A program made the position numbers and the translations under genes. This document shows positions 56,888-64,000 of a stretch of 64,000 bases of DNA, piece by piece (position 1 is the first letter of the stretch; every line of letters starts with the position of its first letter). This stretch comes from Allium sativum (taxonomy: Eukaryota; Streptophyta; Magnoliopsida; Asparagales; Amaryllidaceae), in the NCBI GenBank assembly GCA_030737875.1, contig CM060911.1, positions 54,492,001 to 54,556,000 on the forward strand, in the 5' to 3' direction. The notes beneath the pieces were generated by a model. That model was not told the DNA's origin. It saw only the letters and a program-made list of their open reading frames with translations, and searched no databases.

Positions 56888-58639
56888 TTAAACACCTAGT
56901 TATCCAAGACTGAAACCGCAACCATACAGATGATGTAGTCATTTCTAGTGTTAGATTTCAATGATAAAGAACTAGATGTTAATAAACTGCAACATACGTA
57001 AACACGGGAGTATGATTTTTTTAACAAAATGTTCATTGATACAATTATTCATTCATGCAACCCTTTCGTATAACCTGTTCAGAGAATATATAATTATTTC
57101 AAAATATACTACGAGAGTGACATATGACAATGCCCCGATTGATCCATTCTCCCTAACACATGAATATCTACGAGACCACACTGCAATGCAAAACAGGTTT
57201 CCCCTCATTGGTATTTAGCTACCACCAGAAACATCCCCGGAACACCTACACTTTGGTGGTTAATACAAAACCGCTATATCATAAGTGACTTTACAAATGT
57301 GCAATATGAAACACACATGGATTCCTCATCCCCGTTACTTCATATTTCCCTCCCTAACGATTTCTAATGATCTTCCATCATTTCAATTCCTTAATGATTC
57401 CCCATCATTTTTATTCTTTTAATGAGGTTCCCCTTCCATGTTTCGCAAGGTAACTCCCTGCTAACCATGGAAACCGAAACACCTCCCATATGGTGTAATG
57501 CAATGGGTCTTTTCCTATGGCATCCACGCTGGCAACTCAAGATAACCATTTTCTAGGAAAGGGAACCATCCCTTTCCATTTAATTGACTTTCGTACTGCA
57601 CGAAGCAACAAAGCTACCCCTTTCTATTTAATTGACTTCCGTACTACGCGAATCAACAAATCCATCCCTTCATATTCATTTGACTTTCATATTGCGCAAA
57701 GTGACATAGCCAATTTCTTATTATAATTTCCACACTGCTTCAAGAAATTGAATTCCTCCTTTCGATCCCCTTCCCATGCATTGTAAGGTAACCCCTACTA
57801 ACAACAGGAAGGCTTGTTCTTTTGTTTAATTGATTCCCCCAATTCCATTTCTCCATGTTTCCCCCAATGTTTAACTGACGCCCCTAATTTATTTCACCTA
57901 CTAGTTCCCCCAATGTTCACACAAATGCAAATGACGCATCAATAGTTTCCCAGCAATAACATATGCAACTTTCAGTGGTGTCCAACCAAACATAATAAAC
58001 ATTTATCTCTGAAAGGATACCCTTTTGACTCAATAAGCAATAGTCTTTCATTCCTTTGGCAAACCCCTCTGGCATCATTCATCTATGAAAAACAACCCCT
58101 TCCGGATTCATAAGAAATGAATTGACCATTTACTCTGGAAGTTATCCCTCATGAACCATATAATTCCCCCGAAAGGAAACCCATTATAATCCATGCAATT
58201 AAGCACTCAACCAGGACCTGGTGTCAAAACCATAACGGTAGGGTATAGACGCGGAACCTTTAACTTCTTTACATAATCATAAAATAAAATTCCATTCACT
58301 AGCATTACCGAAGCTGATAGCCATTTTAGGCAAAGCCTCAAATACTTTGACAAAAAATTTCCTTTTGGTCGCTTACCACGTCCAAGGAAATAAGTTTAGA
58401 AAAACAAGTTTATGAAGGCATGTCATCGTGGGAATTGGTTTTGAGGGTTTGTATACTCTTCATGTTCACTCGAAAGGTATAAAGTATTTATTCAAAATAG
58501 TTTCTTTCTTATAAAAGACATGTTTCATCTCTTCCAAAAGGGTTGAAGGGAAAGCCTATTGTAGAGAATTTTACTTTCAAAACATACAAGTATCAATTAC
58601 AAAGCTCCTTCGAAAGGTAAGAGGCAGATGTATGAATAC
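56888..58639 (-). repeat. Right LTR (5' LTR) of element B, truncated by G
   Basis: It aligns with 4463 to about 6373 of the left LTR from (T)AAACACCTAGTTATCC onward, with many substitutions and indels; the terminal TG is lost. It stops at 58639, where G begins, so the remaining third of the LTR should lie beyond the window. Confidence 0.78.
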
Positions 58640-59571
58640 TGTTAGCCTGCTTTGTGACCAGGCCACCCAAAGCAAAGATCATGTTGACACACCTCTGGGT
58701 AAATGCTGTCTCATATGGAATCACTGAATAACATCGCTCTCCGGCATTGGATGCATCATCAGAAGACACAAGGCAGTTTGGTCAAAATCACAACATCAAT
58801 ATAAACTGACCCGAAACCCCTATCAAATACCTCATTTGGATCTATTCACATCATATACTTGTAGCCCTTTGAATTAGCTTCAATTTGAGCTTTGGTTTGG
58901 CTCAATCGGACTTACGGTTTGAAAGTTATGCCCATTTCCGTGAACGGGTGTAAGCTGGCACATGACCGCGATCCGTGGACCGCAATCCGTGGATCGCGAT
59001 CCGTGAACCGCGATCCGTGAACTGCGATCCGTGAACCATAATCCGCGATCCGATCCCCTAGGCTGATGGATGATGACCAAGACCAAGTCCACCATGATCC
59101 GAGAATGCAGGATCTCGCGACACGTGTCACCAACTGTCATATTGACCAATTCTTCATCAAGCTACGAACCGGTCCGAGATCTTCGGGATGTGGGCCACGT
59201 ATGACCGCGATCCATCACTAGAAATCAGCTATAAATAGCCCAGAACTTGGCATTTTTCAGAACTTTTGACATCTCAACATCCATGGCTGCCATAGCCAAC
59301 ACTTCTCCATGAATAACCACCATCTTCCTCAATAAATTTAATGGATTCAGAGAGAATTATTCATTGAATTCAAGTGATTGAAAGACAATATTCATTGTAA
59401 TTGTAATCCATGAGTGAAATGAGAAAATATGAAGTGGACGTAGGCTCATTAACGCCGAACCACAATAAAAATCCTGTTGTCTTGCTTTTCTCTTATTTTT
59501 TCAGTTATTTCTTCATATCCTACGATCTAAATACGACAATTTGGGTGTTAGGTCCAAATTTTGATCTAACA
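58640..59571 (+). repeat. 5' LTR of element G
   Basis: 932 bp, TGTTAGCCTGCTTTG to TTTGATCTAACA. It shares with D's LTR the start, a TATAAATA box (59230-59237), the block AAGTGGACGTAGGC...GCCGAACCAC (about 59429-59465) and the end. It contains a 14-bp minisatellite (58964-59055). Confidence 0.9.
58964..59055. repeat. 14-bp minisatellite GACCGCGATCCGTG in G LTR
   Basis: Six units of 14 bp: GACCGCGATCCGTG, then variants with GATCGCGATCCGTG and AACTGCGATCCGTG, ending in AACCATAATCCGCG. The CGATCCG core also recurs in the gag leader of G (59810-60060). Confidence 0.88.
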
Positions 59572-59574
59572 TTT

Positions 59575-59591
59575 TGGTGCTTTCATTGAGA
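59575..59591 (+). other. Primer binding site of G
   Basis: TGGTGCTTTCATTGAGA, three bases after the LTR, one base different from that of D. Confidence 0.75.
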
Positions 59592-59753
59592 TCCGAATTC
59601 TCAACCTATTGGATTGCTATTCTACTATTTGGATTTGAAAGTTCGAAGAAAACAGTCCGCGTTTCTACCATTTTTGAATATTTCGTTGATTTCAGAAAAT
59701 CAGAGCTTCATACCTTCGAAAAAAAGCTAAGGGTTCGCAAGCTTCACGACCAA

Positions 59754-60107
59754 ATGAGGATAATAAAGAAAATGTGCTGGAGCAGGTCGAGGGGCTCGCG
59801 GATCGCGGATCGCGGGGAGACCACGATCCGGTCTCAAGATGAACCCACGACCCGACCGAGCAAGGAAGTCGCGATCCGACCCGGTGATACTTCCACGACC
59901 CGACCTGGAGCAATTGTTGTGAACATATCCATGAACTGGAGAAGACCACGAACCGATCCGAAGCTGGAAGGTTGGAGTATCCCGATCGCCAAGCTGGACC
60001 ACGAACCGGAGGACAGTAGCGAACCGCGACCCGGAAAAATGACGACGAACAAGGGTCACGACCCGATGCAGAAAAGTGACAATTTTTGGAAAAAATACAA
60101 TTTTTAG
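59754..60107 (+). pseudogene. Element G gag N-terminal fragment
   Basis: From the ATG at 59754 an open stretch of 117 codons is Arg/Pro/Asp/Thr-rich and has repeated TTRP/PRTDP-like units that come from CGATCCGA-type DNA repeats. By position (about 180 bp after the primer site) it is the gag N-terminus, as in D at 34002. The gag core domain does not follow. Confidence 0.5.
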
Positions 60108-60915
60108 ATCATATCAGAAAAGGCTCCATGTTCCAAAATCGAAAAAATCGTGCGGACCCCCGCCGGCGCTGCGCCCGGACCCGCTGACGGCCTCGCCTTC
60201 GGCTCGGAGCATGGCTCATCTTCAGCTCAACATATATGTTGGCCAACAACATTCATCAAAGCTTGTCAATGAAGAATAAACGGATTGTCAAAGAATTTGA
60301 CAACGGAATGACAACAATTAGAATTCCTCCAGAAGCCATGACCTCTACCTACCAATGTTATTGAATGTGAGGAGTTGTTGAAAAGATTCGACACACTGGC
60401 TATGGCAGTATACAAAATAATGATGGTCTCATAACAGCCTCCTCTTCCAGAGCTCCGTTGGTGTAAAGATCTCCCCAATGCAACCGATGATGTTGCTGAA
60501 CAAGTAGTGATCACCTAGTTTACGTGACTTAAACCTATCCAACAGTCGGGATACCAGATGACATTGACATAGAACAATCCGGACACTATTCTGAAGATGA
60601 CTCAGAAGATCCCAATGACCATGATTATCAATAATGGGACACCCAACAACAAAGATTGATTGCCATCGAATAAGGTTTGGATCAACACGCTTTGGTGCCC
60701 AGAGTCAGATACCAGTTGAATCACTGCAAAACCAAGATTGGACCTAGGGATCCTTGCCCGGATGATAGCAACATTGACTGCTCACCAGCCACTATATGAC
60801 CTTGGTTAAGAGACGAGAGCTCGAGATCAACGCAAATATGAATCAACCATTAGCTCTCCACTTCATACAACAGTTGTGACAGGATATACGAACATTACTT
60901 GAAGCCTCACAAGCT
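60108..60915 (+). other. Degenerate gag region of G
   Basis: About 800 bp with no usable frame. A short GC-rich patch (60154-60210) stands out from AT-rich surroundings. Scattered acidic codons recall gag, but I cannot align it to D. Confidence 0.35.
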
Positions 60916-62083
60916 ATGCTATCATTTTCAAGCTCATCTGATCAAGGTTCAGACAAACCAGCTCCAACAGAATTCAGAGCCTACATTGCACCCTACTGCC
61001 AAGTGCTAAATAGGCCAACCGAAGATGGAGCGGGAATGGTCTATGGTGACCAAGTTATTGGAGAAGCCGATTATTTGGCTGGATGGAATTTGCTACGCAG
61101 TAGAGATGGCGTGAATCCCAAGGACGCTTCCCCTCCAGACGAAATGGAGTGTGAAGGAGGTGTCAATATTGCGAATAATGGGAGCATCACAAAAGGAATT
61201 GCCCAAGGATCTGTCTGAAGATCTAGATCCCAGCAAGAATCATCATTCGGGATGCAGAAGGGTGACATCTAATGACGCAACTACACGTGTTCCGATTGGT
61301 GACGTCGACCTGACAAAGGTCTTGAAATCGGATCTCATTTAGACCTCTTCCGAACGAAGGAACTGACATGCTTTCTACAGGCGAACCTGGATGTGTTCGC
61401 TTGGACCTATGCTAATATCCGCAGGATTTTACCATAGTTTATGAGTCATTTGTTGAGAATAAACCTGAAGTGTGTTCTTGCCAAGCAAACAAGACGTATG
61501 CTCGATCCAGGGAAAGCATCTACCATGAAAGAGGAAGTCGGAATGTTGAGAGGCAATGGTTTTATATGATGTGCCACACATCCCGCTTGGATATCAAATC
61601 TCGTCCTTGTCAAGAACGCTAATGGAAAATGGCGCACACGCATTGACTACTTAGATTTGAACAAAGTTCGCCCAAAAGGAAGCTTCCCATCAATCAGAAT
61701 TGACCAGCTTGTGGATTCAATGAATAGACATGAATGTATCCCTCTCATGGACGTGTGCGCAGCTTACAACCAAATTCTTATGCATGTGCCTGATCATGAA
61801 TAAACATGTTTTATCATTGACCTCGAACTGTACTGTTATATGGAATTGGCATTCGGACCGAAGGTTGCCGAGGCAACTTACCAGTGCTTACTGAATTATA
61901 TGGTCCACAACCAAAGTGCAAGGCCCATGGAAGTCCATGTAGGTGATAGTCTTATGGAGTCCGAGCGGTCAACCTACCACGTTTCGAATCTGACAGAGAT
62001 GTTCAATATCTGGAATGAACCTAAAGGCCTCATAGTTAGCCATGAACAACAAAGAATTAAAGGCGTCTGAAGCTTGGCATGAA
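60916..62083 (+). pseudogene. Element G protease end and reverse transcriptase
   Basis: 60970-61160 matches the D segment that begins ALAEFRVCIAPWC (here PTEFRAYIAPYC, then TEDGAGMVYGDQV). RT landmarks follow in several frames: a PKGSFP..RIDQLVDS segment near 61675-61720, HECIPLMDVCAAYNQILMHVPD at about 61728-61794, and the catalytic site near 61940, which reads HVGDS where D has YVDDM. The first catalytic Asp of that pair is Gly, so this copy has no RT activity. Stops lie near 61440, 61470, 61567 and 61801. Confidence 0.8.
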
Positions 62084-63100
62084 AGTTGGCACCACTTGTG
62101 TGTAAGGAGGATAAGGTCTGGAAACTAGTCAATAATGTGAGCAAGAAAGTAGTCGTGGTATACCCAAAGATTGAAAAACTCGTCTACAGCTTGCTGATTG
62201 CTCTAAGAAAGCTCCCCCATTACTTCCAAGTTCATCCGATGGTATGCACCCTCACTAACTGCTACGACAGGTCCTGCAACGACCTGAGGCATCTGGAAAA
62301 TTGCTTGATCGGGACATAGAGCTAAACCAGTTTGATCTCAACTCCCTCCTAAAGAAGTCCATACGAGGGCAAGCATTAACCAACTACATCGCTGAATGTA
62401 CCACTCCCGAAGAGGATGTGGCAGATGTAGAAGATGCACCTGGAAGATGTAATCAGACGGTGCAAAGAATGATTGACTGTCCGACGTCGGTGTCTTATTA
62501 ATAACCCCTAAAGGGTGGTCAATTTACTATGCCTTGCGGTTGAAATTCTCCGCTACTAACAACGGCTCCAAAGACGTCACCCTGATTATCGAATTGAAAC
62601 TCGCTAAGGAGTTGGGAATAGTGGCATTAAGCATATTTTCTGACTTTCACATTGTTGTTCGCCAGGCTCGAAAGGAATTCCAGATGAAGGAACCACCACT
62701 CGCAGCTTACCTAGAACCGGAAGAAGGGTTGTTGGACGAATTGGAACGTTACAACATATCTCATGTCCTGCGAGCAGAAGATCAGAAGGCGGATAATCTA
62801 ACCAAGTTAGTAGGGTCCGTCAATATAGAAAAGATAGAGATGATCCCCATCAAGACACTATGAAATACAACCATTGATCAGATGGAAGTTGATCCAACAT
62901 TGGAGACCAAACCCGGAAGAGAGTCATGGTTAACTCCATGATAAACTTCCTACAGCGCAGAATGCATCTGACAAGGTGAAGTGAAAGGCGTGCAATCGTT
63001 CTTTATGCCTCGAGATATGACATGCAATTCGACATTGCCTATTTTTCTTGGAAGGTTGTCCCAAAACAAACACCAACGAGTGCAATTGCCGAATTCACCG
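62084..63100 (+). pseudogene. Element G RNase H, archaeal-type RNase H and linker
   Basis: 62086-62250 matches the end of the D RNase H (NVSKKVVVVYPKIEKLVYSL, HYFQVHP), and 62301-62400 the connection segment. 62534-62863 matches the archaeal-type RNase H (FSATNNGS, FSDFHIVV, EDQKADNLTKL), with the N-terminal YTDG part missing. 62980-63040 matches the linker before integrase (SERRAIVLYASRY). Stops and frame changes are frequent. Integrase itself is not recognisable after this point. Confidence 0.75.
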
Positions 63101-64000
63101 CCCTGAATGATTCGACCAAATCACCAATCAGCCACCCATTAGATGGGAGATGTACATGAATGAAACTTCTGGCGAACGGCGTTCTGAAGTTAGAAAGTGA
63201 AGACTCATACTTCCACTCTTTTCGTTGATTATCTGCCAAGTGACTCACTCCCCTAAGGTTGGGGGCAACTACAGATTTGAGCATAAATTGCTCGAGATTA
63301 CATCGTCTAATACAGAGCTGATACATCAAGAAGTTTCCTAGCCAATTGACTTAGTCTTGCCTGAAAGTTAGCGAGTTGAAGATCTAGAACGCTTATGCAT
63401 GAATGCTGGTTGGTCGTCTGCACACCAATCCTTGTCCCCGATGTGGGATCGAAGGCACACCAGCAAATTGATGAGATATGATTATTCCACCAGCAGCAAT
63501 ATCCTTTTTCCTAGCATGGAAAGCACAAATATTTCTATAAGCATGAATCCATTGTTCTCCTGCCAATTACCGTCGTAACACCAATGTGATGGTGTCCTAC
63601 CATAAGTGGCACAAACATGATTCCACGACACTCTATCCTTACCCTCAGCATGGGGGCAGAAAGCCGATTCAAATGGGATGCGACCTCATCACTCGCTTAT
63701 GATACTAATCGCCCTTGCCATCTCAAAACCTCGATCAAGGCCTACTCATTCTTGGAACTGCCACCTCACAATAATTTGAAAAAGAATTCCTCATCAACTA
63801 AAAGACTTTGGCAGCCCTTCATTGGCAGAGATAGGGCGAAGCAAAATGGACCTGCAATGAACATGCAACGCCATTTTTCGCTCAGAATGATACTCATTCC
63901 TTTAACAGGATTATTATCTAACCATGACTCTTATATTTGCATGCTTTATGAGTTATTGATGTAATTAACTCAGATGAAATAATATGTGGATGGTGTAGGT
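63101..64000 (+). other. Unassigned tail of element G
   Basis: About 900 bp where integrase would be expected. I see no HHCC or DD-E landmarks. The 115-codon open stretch at 63617-63964 has no recognised domain. It may be decayed integrase, 3' noncoding sequence of G, or another insertion. Confidence 0.35.

Larger units (their letters stand above)
4463..58639 (-). mobile_element. Gypsy element B, old, split by insertions A, F and G
   Basis: Two related LTRs read in the same direction: 4463-7337 and 56888-58639, the latter cut short by G. Between them, minus-strand coding pieces occur in the right order from right to left: gag 56617 down, protease about 55570, RT about 54950-54262, RNase H 20712-20350, integrase 20148-19300, and a C-terminal remnant in 7810-7351. 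The interruptions are A (7811-19097) and F (20713-54261). The internal length without insertions is about 4.7 kb, normal for a gypsy element. Numerous stops and frameshifts show it has long been dead. It is the host layer for everything else up to 58639. The left flank is AGTTT; the right flank is out of view. Confidence 0.8.
58640..64000 (+). mobile_element. Tat-lineage element G, decayed, right end outside window
   Basis: It begins TGTTAGCCTGCTTTGTGACC, like the LTR of D, inside B's LTR. The 5' LTR is 58640-59571, with a primer site at 59575. Compared with D, most of gag and the N-terminal protease are missing (about 1.3 kb), as is a segment between RT and RNase H. Remaining matches are: protease end 60970-61160, RT 61360-62070, RNase H end about 62086-62260, and archaeal-type RNase H 62534-62863. 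Its 3' LTR is not seen. Confidence 0.85.

Noticed and set aside
60154..60210. GC-rich patch in G as a host exon
   Set aside because: Too short, with no splice or frame context; it lies inside the element between gag remnants.

Overview
This window is plant nuclear heterochromatin built almost entirely of nested LTR retrotransposons. Spliceosomal-type introns, Ty1/copia (SIRE-like), Ty3/gypsy chromovirus and Tat-lineage elements, methionine-tRNA-type primer sites and a hAT-like MITE together point to a flowering plant, probably a eudicot. Nothing seen identifies the species. I found no convincing host gene, tRNA or rRNA.

Layout. (1) 1-4150 is the 3' end of a SIRE-like copia element (C): decayed extra-ORF remnants, a polypurine tract and a 3' LTR carrying a hAT-like MITE (2300-2942). 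(2) 4463-58639 is an old minus-strand gypsy element (B), cut into pieces by later insertions. Its left LTR is 4463-7337, its internal pieces are 7338-7810, 19103-20712 and 54262-56887, and its partial right LTR is 56888-58639. (3) Element A (plus strand, 7811-19097) sits in B with a perfect 5-bp target duplication. (4) Element F (minus strand, 20713-54261) also sits in B. It contains element E (minus strand, 30405-54231), which contains element D (plus strand, 32943-46907). (5) Element G (plus strand, from 58640, leaving the window) interrupts B's right LTR. LTR divergence judged by eye falls with nesting depth: D about 1.4%, E about 8%, F about 17%, B higher. The order of insertion is therefore B, then F, then E, then D.

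A, E and F are chromoviruses with the order gag, protease, RT, RNase H, integrase, chromodomain; B has the same order with a heavily decayed C-terminus. All four are inactivated by stops and frameshifts. D and G are Tat-lineage elements with a second, archaeal-type RNase H between the normal RNase H and integrase. D is the youngest and best preserved.

The most interesting object is in D, between pol and the 3' LTR. An antisense gene (44705 down to 41020) has three exons separated by two short introns of plant type (77 and 118 nt). Reading phase is kept across both junctions, and about 1160 codons are broken only by three nonsense codons and one 1-bp deletion. Its N-terminal exon resembles the 'putative gypsy type transposon' (Transposase_28) family, its middle is Arg/Ser-rich, and its C-terminal part is a long coiled coil with a Lys/Ser-rich tail. 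Upstream of its 3' end lie a 74-bp tandem array and a diverged internal copy of an LTR segment, in the zone where sense pol and antisense transcripts would converge.
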